A DNA stretch of 64,000 bases from contig NZ_VTOL01000004.1 of assembly GCF_009801115.1 (NCBI RefSeq), positions 62,001 to 126,000 on the forward strand, in the 5' to 3' direction. Source of the DNA: Dyadobacter sp. 3J3 (GTDB lineage Bacteria > Bacteroidota > Bacteroidia > Cytophagales > Spirosomataceae). A program made the position numbers and the translations under genes. Under the pieces are notes generated by a model. That model was not told the DNA's origin, ran no database searches, and saw nothing but the letters and a program-made list of their open reading frames with translations. This document shows positions 16,850-25,741 of this stretch, piece after piece (the first letter of the stretch is position 1; each line of letters opens with the position of its first letter).

Positions 16850-16892
16850 AAAAAACGGGTTCCGGAAATAATTTCCGAAACCCGTTTTTTTA
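16850..16892. terminator. Bidirectional terminator between the OmpA gene and tpiA
   Basis: AAAAACGGGTT-CCGGAAAT pairs with ATTTCCG-AAACCCGTTTTT, a stem of about 18 bp with one bulged base and a T-run on either strand. It lies between convergent genes. Coordinates are accurate to a few bases. Confidence 0.85.
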
Positions 16893-16901
16893 TGCGTAAG
16901 A

Positions 16902-17663
16902 TTATCTTGCTTTGATAATATTGGTAAACTCACGTGATTTAAGAGAAGCGCCTCCAACAAGGCCTCCGTCGATATCCGGAGACGCAAAAAGTTCGTCAGC
17001 ACTAGCAGCAGTAACACTTCCACCGTAAAGAATAGAGATTTCTTCAGCAGTTTCCGCGCCGTATTTCGTTGCAATATGCGCACGTAAAGCAGCATGCATT
17101 TCCTGTGCCTGTTCTGCGCTTGCAGTAAGTCCTGTTCCAATAGCCCAGATTGGTTCGTAAGCGATAACAACAGAAAGCAATTGCTCAGCAGAAAGATGGA
17201 AAAGACTTTCTGTGATCTGATTTTTTACAAACCCGATATAATCTTCGTTTTGTCTCTGGTCAAGAGATTCTCCGCAGCAGAAAATTGGTGAAATGCCGTA
17301 TTCCAAAGCGATATTAACCTTGGCAGCAAGCAATTCGTTGGATTCATTAAAATACTGGCGACGTTCACTGTGCCCAACGAGCACATATTCAATCCCGATA
17401 GATTGAAGCATGGCAGCAGAAATTTCACCTGTGAATGCACCAGAGAGTTTATCAGAGCAATTTTGCGCGGCTAATGCAAAATTTGGAGATTCTTCAATAT
17501 ATTTTTTCAGGGTAGTCAGATAAATGGCAGGAGGGCAAAGAATCACTTTTACATCCCCTTTTACCTCATCATTAGCCATGTTAACAAGTTCGGAGGTTAA
17601 GGCAACAGCCTCATCCATAAGCTTGTTCATCTTCCAATTACCGGCAACTATTTTTTTTCGCAT
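16902..17663 (-). CDS. tpiA: Triosephosphate isomerase
   Basis: Glycolytic enzyme interconverting dihydroxyacetone phosphate and glyceraldehyde 3-phosphate. The 253 residues have normal family length. The N-terminal GNWKMN supplies the catalytic Lys, VLVGHSERR the catalytic His, and AYEPIWAIGTGLTA the catalytic Glu with the mobile lid. ILYGGSV and GGLVGGASL form the phosphate-binding site. It is a single gene. Its probable -7 element, TATTTTTG on the minus strand, is complementary to 17700-17707, about 37 nt before the ATG. Confidence 0.98.
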   Translation of the reverse strand: MRKKIVAGNWKMNKLMDEAVALTSELVNMANDEVKGDVKVILCPPAIYLTTLKKYIEESPNFALAAQNCSDKLSGAFTGEISAAMLQSIGIEYVLVGHSERRQYFNESNELLAAKVNIALEYGISPIFCCGESLDQRQNEDYIGFVKNQITESLFHLSAEQLLSVVIAYEPIWAIGTGLTASAEQAQEMHAALRAHIATKYGAETAEEISILYGGSVTAASADELFASPDIDGGLVGGASLKSREFTNIIKAR

Positions 17664-17699
17664 AATTATTTTATTGTGTTAAATCTTCATTTTGCGCTA

Positions 17700-17707
17700 C
17701 AAAAATA
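17700..17707 (-). promoter_or_regulatory. Probable -7 promoter element of tpiA
   Basis: Reads TATTTTTG on the minus strand, a full match to TAnnTTTG, 37 nt upstream of the tpiA ATG. No clear TTTG was seen at the -33 position. Confidence 0.5.
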
Positions 17708-17932
17708 CCATATTTTCCATATTAACCGTATTCTATTTGCCTTTTAAAATATATTCAACTTAATAAGGAAATATAAAGAATTAGTTGTGTTTATTATAGA
17801 AATTAAAAGTAATTTTACTTAAGAAACTGATTTTGTTAAAATGACCACTTACTCTGCCTTTATAAGATGTAAGTCATTATAAATGAGACCGTTTAATTGA
17901 TTGAAATATAAATACTAACAAAAGTTTAAAAG

Positions 17933-17940
17933 AAAGGAGG
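17933..17940 (+). promoter_or_regulatory. Strong Shine-Dalgarno sequence
   Basis: AAAGGAGG lies 5 nt before the ATG at 17946. A near-perfect anti-SD match at ideal spacing is uncommon in Bacteroidota, whose genes mostly lack SD sequences. It fixes the start of the protease gene. Confidence 0.8.
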
Positions 17941-17945
17941 CCAAG

Positions 17946-19217
17946 ATGAAAACGTTTATCTGGTTATGTATAATAAGCCTGGTTTTTATTGTAAAACCAG
18001 CAATAGCGTCATCTGCTGACGGGTTAAAGCTTGCTGATTCGGAGAAATACGGATATTTTCTGGAAAAAAATCATAAAACTGCACGTATCCCTTTTGAGCT
18101 GCACTCAAATCTGATTTTGGTTTATGTCAAAGTTAATGATGTAGACTCGTTACGATTTATTCTGGATACGGGTGTGAGTTCAATCATTATTACTGATCCA
18201 CTTATTTTGAGACCGGACAAACTTCGGTTAACACGTACTGTAAATCTTTCCGGTGCGGGTGAAGGAAAATCCATTGCTGCCCATGTAGCGATTGATAACA
18301 GGTTTTCGATGGGTCGTTTGAAAGCAAACCACCAAAATATTGTCGTTATTGAAAAAGATTTTTTACACCTTTCTGAATATGTTGGTGTACCCGTTCATGG
18401 TATTTTTGGGTACGATGTGTTCAACAATTTTGTTGTGACAATCGATTTTGCCAAAAGAGAACTTGTTCTGGTTCAAAACGGGAAATATAAGTATAAAGCC
18501 AGAAAGGGCGACAAGCATGAGATTACCATCGAAGATGCCAAACCGTTTACAAATGCAGTAACATTATTTGCAGACGGTCGTGAAAAACCTATTCGAGTAT
18601 TAATTGATACTGGTGCTGGACATGCTTTGTTATTGAACAATACGCCTACTGAAACTTATCGGTTGCCGGAAAAAGTGATCCGCGCACAACTGGGCAGAGG
18701 ATTAAATGGTGTGATCAATGGAAATCTTGGTCGGGTTGACAGGATGCGTTTAGGCAAATTTGAACTGGACAATATTGTTGCTTCCTTTCCAGATAGTCTT
18801 GGGTTTAGTTCAAAAATGAGTAAAGGAGTTGAACGTCAGGGTAATATCGGTTGTGAATTGCTGAGGAGATTTAAGGTTACCATGAATTATCATGAAGGTT
18901 ATATGGTGTTGAAACCTGTCAGAAGTATGATGCGCCAAAAATTTGAACACGATATGAGCGGCATGGAAATTCGGGCAGATGCAGCTAATTTGCATTCCTA
19001 TTTTGTTAACCATGTGCAGGAATCTTCTCCGGCATTTAGTGCAGGTTTAGTGGAAGGAGATCAGCTGCTTTTTATTGATAATCACGCTGCTGCTGAACTC
19101 AATGTAAGCGAGATTTACAAACTGATGCAAAGAGGTGATGGCAGAAATATTGATCTGCTCGTAAAACGCAATGGAGCCATTTTCTTTACCAAAATTACAC
19201 TGAGAAGAATGATTTGA
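17946..19217 (+). CDS. Exported retropepsin-like aspartyl protease with PDZ domain
   Basis: A 423-residue protein with an N-terminal signal peptide (cleavage near AIA-SS, about residue 21). Two retropepsin-like halves each carry the catalytic triad: FILDTGVSS (Asp74) and VLIDTGAGHALLL (Asp221). The hydrophobic flap sequences HGIFGYDVFNNFVVTIDF and NIGCELLRRFKVTMNY are typical of bacterial aspartyl_protease families. The C-terminal PDZ domain (about 340-423) includes SPAFSAGLVEGDQLLFIDN. It is likely a periplasmic or surface protease with an unknown substrate. It is followed 36 nt later by mnmD, possibly in one transcript. Confidence 0.87.
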   Translation: MKTFIWLCIISLVFIVKPAIASSADGLKLADSEKYGYFLEKNHKTARIPFELHSNLILVYVKVNDVDSLRFILDTGVSSIIITDPLILRPDKLRLTRTVNLSGAGEGKSIAAHVAIDNRFSMGRLKANHQNIVVIEKDFLHLSEYVGVPVHGIFGYDVFNNFVVTIDFAKRELVLVQNGKYKYKARKGDKHEITIEDAKPFTNAVTLFADGREKPIRVLIDTGAGHALLLNNTPTETYRLPEKVIRAQLGRGLNGVINGNLGRVDRMRLGKFELDNIVASFPDSLGFSSKMSKGVERQGNIGCELLRRFKVTMNYHEGYMVLKPVRSMMRQKFEHDMSGMEIRADAANLHSYFVNHVQESSPAFSAGLVEGDQLLFIDNHAAAELNVSEIYKLMQRGDGRNIDLLVKRNGAIFFTKITLRRMI

Positions 19218-19253
19218 GTATTTTTAGACTCTAAACTAAATAGTAGTCTTGAT

Positions 19254-19910
19254 TTGGAACGCCTAAGATTAACAGAAGACGGATCTCATTCTTTATATAA
19301 TTCCCAATACAATCAGCATTATCATTCTGTGTCTGGAGCTCTCAAAGAGTCCAGACACATTTATATGAACCTGGGCCTGATTCCTGCGCTGGAATCGGAT
19401 CAGGAAACGATTCATGTTTTTGAAATGGGCTTTGGCACAGGTTTAAATGCTTATTTGACCTGGCAGGCTGCGGATCAGTATAAAAAGAAAATTCTCTACA
19501 CTGGCGTTGAAGCTTTTCCGGTTTCATATGAAGAGGCGTCTCATTTAAATTACGAATCAGTCATTTCCCAGCCTGGATTTATGCAGCTTCATAAAGCGAC
19601 CTGGTTCACAAATCATTCTTTTTCAGAATATTTTCAATTTAGAAAAGAGCAACTGACGTTACAGGAATTTACGCCGGAAAATCTTTTCGATGTGATTTAC
19701 TATGACGCCTTCGATCCCAAAGCCCAACCAGAACTTTGGACAGAAGAAATATTGAAAAAAATAGCGGCCCAAACCCGGCAGGGTGGCGTATTAGTTACAT
19801 ATTCTTCCAAAGGAATTGTGAAACGGGCGCTGGCCGCAGCCGGTTTTAAAGTTGAAAAACATAAAGGTCCTGGGAAAAAGTGGCACGTTCTTCGGGCAGT
19901 GAAGCAATAG
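19254..19910 (+). CDS. mnmD: tRNA 5-methylaminomethyl-2-thiouridine methyltransferase
   Basis: Stand-alone equivalent of the methyltransferase half of MnmC, which completes mnm5(s2)U34 in the anticodon of several tRNAs using SAM. At 218 residues it fits stand-alone MnmD. Recognisable are LTEDGSHSLYNSQYNQHYHS with GALKESRHIY, the SAM-binding VFEMGFGTGLNAYLTW, and DVIYYDAFDPKAQPELWTEE. The start is a TTG: the frame upstream is open only to 19218 and contains no ATG or GTG, and the conserved domain begins at residue 4. The FAD-dependent MnmC half is absent, as usual for MnmD. Confidence 0.92.
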   Translation: MERLRLTEDGSHSLYNSQYNQHYHSVSGALKESRHIYMNLGLIPALESDQETIHVFEMGFGTGLNAYLTWQAADQYKKKILYTGVEAFPVSYEEASHLNYESVISQPGFMQLHKATWFTNHSFSEYFQFRKEQLTLQEFTPENLFDVIYYDAFDPKAQPELWTEEILKKIAAQTRQGGVLVTYSSKGIVKRALAAAGFKVEKHKGPGKKWHVLRAVKQ

Positions 19911-19937
19911 CTTAAGTCTGGCGTCGTTTTACAATGC

Positions 19938-19969
19938 TTTGCCGGAAGTAACGTTAATGGGTACATTTG
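19938..19969 (+). promoter_or_regulatory. Promoter of gmhA
   Basis: TTTG (19938-19941), a 20-nt spacer, then TACATTTG (19962-19969): both boxes match the Bacteroidota consensus. The expected transcript start near 19976 leaves a leader of about 28 nt to the gmhA ATG. Confidence 0.7.
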
Positions 19970-20003
19970 TTGAATTATTAAAAGTGTTAGTTTTAAAACC
20001 AGT

Positions 20004-20588
20004 ATGGCATATCAGGATATTATAAGTCAGGAATTACGGGAAGCACAAACCGTTCTCGACACATTTTTAAGTGATCCGGTTCAAATAGAAAAAATTGAAA
20101 AAGCAGCGTCTTTAATGGCGGATGCAATTAAAAATAATCATAAAATAATTTCCTGTGGAAACGGCGGTTCACATTGTGACGCCATGCACTTCGCGGAAGA
20201 GCTTACGGGTCGTTACCGAGATAACCGTCGCGCAATGCCTGCCATCGCAATTTCGGATGTAAGCCATATCAGCTGCGTAAGCAATGATTTTGGTTTTGAA
20301 TATGTCTTTTCAAGATTTGTTGAAGGTCTTGGCCAGGAGGGTGATGTACTTTTAGGCCTAAGTACCAGTGGAAATTCTGCAAACATTATTCGTGCAGTAG
20401 AAGCTGCAAAAGAAAAAGGAATGAAAGTGGTGATCATGTCAGGAAAAGACGGCGGAAAACTGGCCGGAATTGCTGATGTTGAAATCCGTGTTCCACATTT
20501 CGGTTATGCCGACAGAATTCAGGAAATACACATCAAAGTGATTCATATTTTCATGCTTCTTATTGAAAAAATGGTGATTGAAGGATAA
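20004..20588 (+). CDS. gmhA: Sedoheptulose-7-phosphate isomerase
   Basis: Converts sedoheptulose 7-phosphate to D-glycero-D-manno-heptose 7-phosphate, the first step toward ADP- or GDP-heptose for lipopolysaccharide and other glycans. The 194-residue SIS-domain protein shows [23 protein letters not shown] (phosphosugar site), [15 protein letters not shown] and [14 protein letters not shown]. No other heptose gene is adjacent. It has its own promoter and is followed 45 nt later by a NUDIX gene, possibly cotranscribed. Confidence 0.95.
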   Translation: MAYQDIISQELREAQTVLDTFLSDPVQIEKIEKAASLMADAIKNNHKIISCGNGGSHCDAMHFAEELTGRYRDNRRAMPAIAISDVSHISCVSNDFGFEYVFSRFVEGLGQEGDVLLGLSTSGNSANIIRAVEAAKEKGMKVVIMSGKDGGKLAGIADVEIRVPHFGYADRIQEIHIKVIHIFMLLIEKMVIEG

Positions 20589-20633
20589 TTTTTAGTAATA
20601 TGCTTTCGGGTTTATATTAATTATTCTGATTTC

Positions 20634-21074
20634 ATGAAAGTACGTCCGGCAGTTGTCATTATTAAGGAAGATACTGTTTTGACCATGCGTTATGTGTATG
20701 GAGAAAAAGAAGTATACGCACTTCCCGGAGGTAATCCTGATCCTGATGAATGTCTTCCGGAAGCACTTCGACGGGAATTAATGGAAGAATTGGGCGTTAC
20801 CGTAGAAATTGGTGAAATGGCGATTTGCGGTGAAGTTTTGTGGAGCGAAGTGAAAAAAGAAACGCTTCACATGGTATTCAATGCGAAAATAACATCCGGA
20901 AATCCCGCCCTGAATCCTGTGGAAACTACGGCTTTGGAAATGGTTTGGTTACCTTTTAAAGAGCTGGATCAAATGCTTATGTACCCGAATGTTGGAAAAG
21001 ACATCCTTCAATATCTTAGTGGGAATTTAAAGTCTTCTTATGTCGGCGTAATTGACCAGCCGTACGTCCAGTAA
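20634..21074 (+). CDS. NUDIX hydrolase
   Basis: A 146-residue NUDIX-fold pyrophosphohydrolase. The box is complete: GNPDPDECLPEALRRELMEE followed by LGV fits GX5EX7REUXEEXGU, so the Mg-binding catalytic helix is intact. It lies just after the central strand (EKEVYALPGG). Substrates in this family range from damaged dNTPs to nucleoside-diphosphate sugars. The upstream neighbour gmhA hints at nucleotide-sugar housekeeping but does not prove it. Confidence 0.9.
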   Translation: MKVRPAVVIIKEDTVLTMRYVYGEKEVYALPGGNPDPDECLPEALRRELMEELGVTVEIGEMAICGEVLWSEVKKETLHMVFNAKITSGNPALNPVETTALEMVWLPFKELDQMLMYPNVGKDILQYLSGNLKSSYVGVIDQPYVQ

Positions 21075-21223
21075 ATAGTAAATAAAATTTTATTAGTCGT
21101 CTATTCTGCCATTATCGGGAAAATCGGGAATAAATTATTGTGATAAGTAGCATTTTTGGAGGCTTTTTAAGGCTATTTCCATTATACTTTTAATTCAGGC
21201 TTCACAAAAACAGAAACAAACCG

Positions 21224-21231
21224 TACTTTTG
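21224..21231 (+). promoter_or_regulatory. -7 promoter element of the SNF2 gene
   Basis: TACTTTTG matches TAnnTTTG. It overlaps the TTG codon at 21229 that extends the frame, so transcription should begin near 21238 and translation at the ATG at 21256. Confidence 0.6.
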
Positions 21232-21255
21232 CGGTTTAACGAGTTTCAAGGATCA

Positions 21256-24200
21256 ATGGACAACGAGAGGAAGGAGCGATTATCACAGTTTTTGAAAAGA
21301 AACTCTGAGGGCCAAACATTATCACAAGGACGCTCAATTTTCAGCAGTGGAGGTTACAGCATTGTGAAATTGGATTACAATGGAGGAGGCTACGCCGAGT
21401 TCAAAGTGAAAAGTGATTACTCGGTCCGGGATTATGTTATCAAAATCCAGGATTTTCTTACCCCGAATATAATTACTTCCTGTACATGTACGCATGATTA
21501 TGGCGGCCTGTGTAAGCACAGGATTGCCATGACGCTGTATGTGCTGGACAAAATGCCTGCTTATGTGAAGCCAACAGAGCATAACATGGCGGATACGATG
21601 GTGGTACTTCCTTCTCTTAAGGACGTATACCTGGAAGATTTTGTACAGCGTGAACACTGGAATAATCGTAATCAGCCTGTTAAAGTTGATATTTTGGCAA
21701 CTCGTGATGGTTTTGCTGAATGTAAAGTAAATCTTCGGGATAACGAATTCTCTGTACAATTCACTAAAATCCCTAATTCCAACCAGATACAAACGAGCTG
21801 TTCATGTGAGCAGATATTATATGTTCCCTTATGTGAGCATAAACTGGCCTCACTGCTAAAACTGCGTGATCAGTTTGGTGAACGTGCGTTTGATATGATG
21901 CGTGACTGGACGGAAGATAAAACTACGCTCCTTGCGGAATATGGCTACACGCTGGAGGATAATCTGGAAGGAAAATTTGATTTCAAAATTGACCAGAGCG
22001 GTACACTACAATTAATAAGACAAGATAAAGGAATACAAAAAGTTGGTGTTTTCCAGAACTGGCGACAACTCCGTAATAAAGTTATTCCTGATTTGCAGCC
22101 GGTTTATCAGGTAAATGATTCAGACTCACATTCGGGAGACGAAAGACTTTCGCTCTATGTTTTCTGGCCGAGAGGTTTTGATAGTTTACTGGATGTAGGT
22201 TTTGGGATTTTTTCAGCCAAAAGCAGTTCAAAAACACAAAAATATACCCACATTAGAAGTATTGCAGGCGGGTCAGGAACAGCATACTTACCAGAAGAAA
22301 TTCCGGTTTTGACAGCTAGTGATTCACGCCTGGTTCGTATTGCACGTCACTTTAGTCCGGAAGGTCTTCAAAAATATATGAAGAGCCAGGGACAAGCCGG
22401 CGCGCATTTGAGCGACGAATCTTCTGATTACCAAAATGAAGCGAGGAAATGGGTAGGCAGACAGATCGTCCGGATTTTTAAAGATCTTAGTGGTGATCGT
22501 TTATTCATTACAGAAAACGATTATGTAACAAACCAGAATCAGCTTCAGGAAGTAAAAATTCATCCAACACCAGCCAAATTATTTTTTGTATTAACCGAGG
22601 ATCAGGAATTTATCAGTCTCAACCCGTATGTTGAAATTGAAAAAGGCCGGCCAATCGATTTGCAGCAGGTTGCTTCCTCTTTCGACAGTTTTTGGTTAGG
22701 CATTTATAAAGAAGATAACCTTTTCCGTTGGGCCAGCATTAATGATGCCGAAATGGTGGATTATCTACGCCAGAACGGATATAAAATCCGGGTAAGAAAG
22801 GATCACGCTGAAACTTTCATGAAGGATTGGGTTATGCCGGTTACTGAACATTTTGAGGTGGTTTTTCAAACGCGCCACGCTTTGGAAACCAGTGCAATGA
22901 AATTTGAAAAAGGCAGAGTTTATCTGAAAGAAGACGACGCCAATTTGCTTATCGTTCCGACTTATGTGTATGAGGGTGACGCGGAATCGGAAGAAACTGA
23001 ACTGATTCACGACAACCAGCGTACGAAAGCACGATTTGAAGATAATCATATCCATTTGCTTGAACGAGATATGGGTGCCGAGAAAGCGCATTGGGAATGG
23101 GTGAAATCACTGCACCCTGATTTTGCGCAGCAGCCGGACCAACCGTTTTTCTTTATTCCTTTTGAAGAGGTAATGAAAGATGGATGGTTGTTTCACTTTG
23201 TGGATACGGTTGAGGAAAAAGAAATTCAGCTTTTAGGTTTTAAAGACCTGAAAAAAATGCGGATTAACCCGAACAGGGGAAAGGTGCAAATTCGTGCTTC
23301 TTCCGGAATTGATTGGTTTGATATGCAGATCGAAATCACTTTTGGAGATCAGCAGGTATCGCTTGCGGATGCTAAGAAAGCATTATTGAAAAAACAGAAT
23401 TACGTGGAACTGAAAGATGGTTCGATGGGAATTTTGCCAGAAGAATGGATTCAAAAACTTGAACCGTTGTTAAAGTTCGGGCGTGTGGATGGTGACGAAG
23501 TACATTTATCAAAATTCCATTTTTCGCTGATTGAAGAATTAGCTTCTCAGATCGATAACGAAGAAGTTTTACAGGAGCTTTGGGAGAAAAAACAAAAACT
23601 CCTGAATTTTAAGGAAATACCAAGCGTGCCGCTTCCTGAAAATATCAACGCTACGCTGAGACAATATCAGGAAGAAGGATATAAATGGCTGAATTTCCTG
23701 GAAGAATTTGGTTGGGGCGGATGTTTGGCCGATGATATGGGTTTGGGAAAAACGCTGCAAATGTTAACCTTTCTACAACATCAGAAAAACAAGAATCCAA
23801 AGGCTACGAATTTAGTCGTAGTTCCTACCACCTTGATTTTCAATTGGCAGGCAGAATCTGCGAAGTTTACACCAGAGCTGAATTTGTATGTTCATCGTGG
23901 TATGGACCGTCGGAAAGATCTTGAAATTTTCCACGATTATGATATTGTACTGACAACGTATGGTACAATGAGAAGCGATGTTGAGTTGTTGAAAAAAATA
24001 CAGTTTAATTATATTGTTCTTGATGAATCACAGGCGATCAAAAATCCGGATTCGTTAACGGCAAAAGCGTCCAGATTGCTGAGATCAAATAATCGTCTGG
24101 CTATGACGGGTACGCCGGTTGAAAATAATACATTCGATTTATATTCTCAGTTTGAGTTTTTGAATCCAGGATTACTAGGTCACGCCGACTTTTTCCGGGC

Positions 24201-25038
24201 AGAATATGCTACGCCAATCGACAAGTTTCAGGACAAAGTAAAGGCGGAAGAATTGCGTCGACTGGTTTATCCTTTTATGTTGAAACGGACCAAGGAAGAA
24301 GTTGCTACCGACTTGCCGGATAAAACAGAAACGATCCTGTATTGTGAAATGGGCAAGAAACAACGGAAGGTATACGAAACAATTCGTGAAAAATACAGAT
24401 TGCAGATTGCTGAGAAATTGGCAACAGATGGTCTTAACAAAAGTAACTTCCTGATCTTTGAAGCACTTCTGAAACTTCGCCAGATTTGTGATTCGCCGGT
24501 GTTGCTTTCGGATGATGTGGATTATGGAAATGAATCTGCGAAGCTGGAAGAAATTGTAAGGGAAATTGAGGAAAATGCGTCAAACCACAAGATTCTTATA
24601 TTTAGCCAATTCCTGGGTATGCTTGATCTAATCCGTCAGCATTTGGAAAAAGTGAATATTCCATATGAATATCTGGATGGACAAACGGTTGATCGTGCTG
24701 GCCGCGTAAACCGTTTCCAGAATGATCAGAATTGCCGTGTTTTCTTAATGAGTTTGAAAGCAGGTGGAGTAGGACTTAACCTGACCGAAGCAGATTATGT
24801 TTATCTGATGGATCCATGGTGGAATCCGGCTGTTGAACGTCAGGCTATTGACAGAACGCACAGGATTGGGCAAACGCGTAAGGTGTTTGCTTATAAAATG
24901 ATCTGTAAGGATACAATTGAAGAGAAGATATTGCTGCTGCAAGAACGCAAGCAGGAACTGGCGGAAGATTTGGTAGGCGGCGAGGCCGGATTTATCAAAA
25001 AACTAAGTCAGGATGATATAATGGCATTATTTAGTTAA
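21256..25038 (+). CDS. SNF2-family helicase/ATPase with two SWIM zinc fingers
   Basis: A 1260-residue protein. Two SWIM-type zinc motifs are near the N-terminus: SCTCTHDYGGLCKHR (about residues 75-89) and SCSCEQILYVPLCEHK (about 181-196). A long middle region of unclear fold follows. The C-terminal Swi2/Snf2 motor has LRQYQEEGYKWL, ADDMGLGKT (Walker A), VLDESQAIKN (motif II), AMTGTPVEN (III), HKILIFSQFLGMLDLI (IV), MSLKAGGVGLNLTEADYV (V) and RQAIDRTHRIGQTR (VI). It probably translocates on duplex DNA to remodel protein-DNA complexes. The start at 21256 is chosen because a -7 promoter box overlaps the alternative TTG at 21229. Confidence 0.93.
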   Translation: MDNERKERLSQFLKRNSEGQTLSQGRSIFSSGGYSIVKLDYNGGGYAEFKVKSDYSVRDYVIKIQDFLTPNIITSCTCTHDYGGLCKHRIAMTLYVLDKMPAYVKPTEHNMADTMVVLPSLKDVYLEDFVQREHWNNRNQPVKVDILATRDGFAECKVNLRDNEFSVQFTKIPNSNQIQTSCSCEQILYVPLCEHKLASLLKLRDQFGERAFDMMRDWTEDKTTLLAEYGYTLEDNLEGKFDFKIDQSGTLQLIRQDKGIQKVGVFQNWRQLRNKVIPDLQPVYQVNDSDSHSGDERLSLYVFWPRGFDSLLDVGFGIFSAKSSSKTQKYTHIRSIAGGSGTAYLPEEIPVLTASDSRLVRIARHFSPEGLQKYMKSQGQAGAHLSDESSDYQNEARKWVGRQIVRIFKDLSGDRLFITENDYVTNQNQLQEVKIHPTPAKLFFVLTEDQEFISLNPYVEIEKGRPIDLQQVASSFDSFWLGIYKEDNLFRWASINDAEMVDYLRQNGYKIRVRKDHAETFMKDWVMPVTEHFEVVFQTRHALETSAMKFEKGRVYLKEDDANLLIVPTYVYEGDAESEETELIHDNQRTKARFEDNHIHLLERDMGAEKAHWEWVKSLHPDFAQQPDQPFFFIPFEEVMKDGWLFHFVDTVEEKEIQLLGFKDLKKMRINPNRGKVQIRASSGIDWFDMQIEITFGDQQVSLADAKKALLKKQNYVELKDGSMGILPEEWIQKLEPLLKFGRVDGDEVHLSKFHFSLIEELASQIDNEEVLQELWEKKQKLLNFKEIPSVPLPENINATLRQYQEEGYKWLNFLEEFGWGGCLADDMGLGKTLQMLTFLQHQKNKNPKATNLVVVPTTLIFNWQAESAKFTPELNLYVHRGMDRRKDLEIFHDYDIVLTTYGTMRSDVELLKKIQFNYIVLDESQAIKNPDSLTAKASRLLRSNNRLAMTGTPVENNTFDLYSQFEFLNPGLLGHADFFRAEYATPIDKFQDKVKAEELRRLVYPFMLKRTKEEVATDLPDKTETILYCEMGKKQRKVYETIREKYRLQIAEKLATDGLNKSNFLIFEALLKLRQICDSPVLLSDDVDYGNESAKLEEIVREIEENASNHKILIFSQFLGMLDLIRQHLEKVNIPYEYLDGQTVDRAGRVNRFQNDQNCRVFLMSLKAGGVGLNLTEADYVYLMDPWWNPAVERQAIDRTHRIGQTRKVFAYKMICKDTIEEKILLLQERKQELAEDLVGGEAGFIKKLSQDDIMALFS

Positions 25039-25079
25039 AAAAGAATGGTCTACGATTTATTTCGTAGACCATTCTTTTT
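25037..25079. terminator. Bidirectional terminator
   Basis: AAAAAGAATGGTCTACGA pairs perfectly with TCGTAGACCATTCTTTTT (18 bp) around a short loop, between the convergent SNF2 gene and the RidA gene. Confidence 0.9.
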
Positions 25080-25084
25080 AATAT

Positions 25085-25471
25085 CTATTGCTCCACAACA
25101 GCAGTAAATTCGATTTCTACAAGATAGTCGGGCGAGACTAATTTGCTGATTTCATAAATTCCGGTCGTTGGTTTTATCTCTCCAAAATAAGCACCATGTG
25201 CTTTGGCGATATCGTCAAATTTGGTAATATCCGTTGTGAAGATCCTTGTGCGAACCACATCTTTCAGCGAAACGCCAGCTTCTTCAAGCACTTTTGAAAT
25301 TCTTTCAATGATGTTGTTGGTTTGTGCATAAGCATCATCCGCTTTCACGATTTCTCCGTCAACAATAGCAACGGTTCCTGAAACTTCTACAATGTTTCCG
25401 ATACGTACGGCACGGCAATAACCCATCTTATCTTCCCACGGCGAACCGGTAAGGATATTTTGTCTTGGCAT
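25085..25471 (-). CDS. RidA (YjgF/YER057c/UK114) family protein
   Basis: Small trimer-forming enzyme family that deaminates reactive enamine/imine intermediates from PLP enzymes. With the start at 25471 (MPRQNILTG) it has 128 residues, the normal size. Family features include VEVSGTVAIVDGEIV, AYAQTNNIIERISKVLEEAG, DVVRTRIFTTDITKFDD (the conserved substrate-binding Arg region) and the C-terminal LVEIEFTAVV. A frame to 25513 adds 14 residues that align with nothing I know, so I prefer the shorter form. It is a divergent RidA subgroup, so the exact substrate is uncertain. Confidence 0.88.
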   Translation of the reverse strand: MPRQNILTGSPWEDKMGYCRAVRIGNIVEVSGTVAIVDGEIVKADDAYAQTNNIIERISKVLEEAGVSLKDVVRTRIFTTDITKFDDIAKAHGAYFGEIKPTTGIYEISKLVSPDYLVEIEFTAVVEQ

Positions 25472-25582
25472 GGTAAGGAATTTTTTAAATTTTTGTGCTG
25501 TAAATATATCCATTGAAATTTAAATGGAAGCGATATTAGAACATTTATGGTTAGCATGAGCCTGCAATGACGGCATCGCTGT

Positions 25583-25721
25583 CTCCTGTTTATAGCAATA
25601 ATTTCAAAGGCCCAGATCCTGGCTCCGTAGGAGCCTCCTAGAATATTCAGGGAACTCCTATGGAGTTAGGAATCTGGCGTTGGATATATTTTTTCTATAA
25701 ACAGGAGGCTCCACAGGAGCC
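25583..25721. repeat. Structured intergenic element with cloverleaf-like folding
   Basis: An outer 13-bp perfect stem is formed by CTCCTGTTTATAG (25583-25595) and CTATAAACAGGAG (25695-25707). Inside, CCAGATCCT (25612-25620) pairs with AGGAATCTGG (25668-25677, one bulge) and encloses two triloop hairpins, GGCTCC-gta-GGAGCC (25621-25635) and AACTCC-tat-GGAGTT (25653-25667). A third, GGCTCC-aca-GGAGCC (25707-25721), follows. There is no coding potential. It resembles the element at 33502-33623 in having hairpins closed by CC/GG. Confidence 0.65.
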
Positions 25722-25741
25722 GTTAGCAAGTCGTAATTCAT

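Noticed and set aside
21229..21255. TTG start extending the SNF2 protein by nine residues
   Set aside because: The TTG is part of the -7 box TACTTTTG, so the codon would precede the transcript start.
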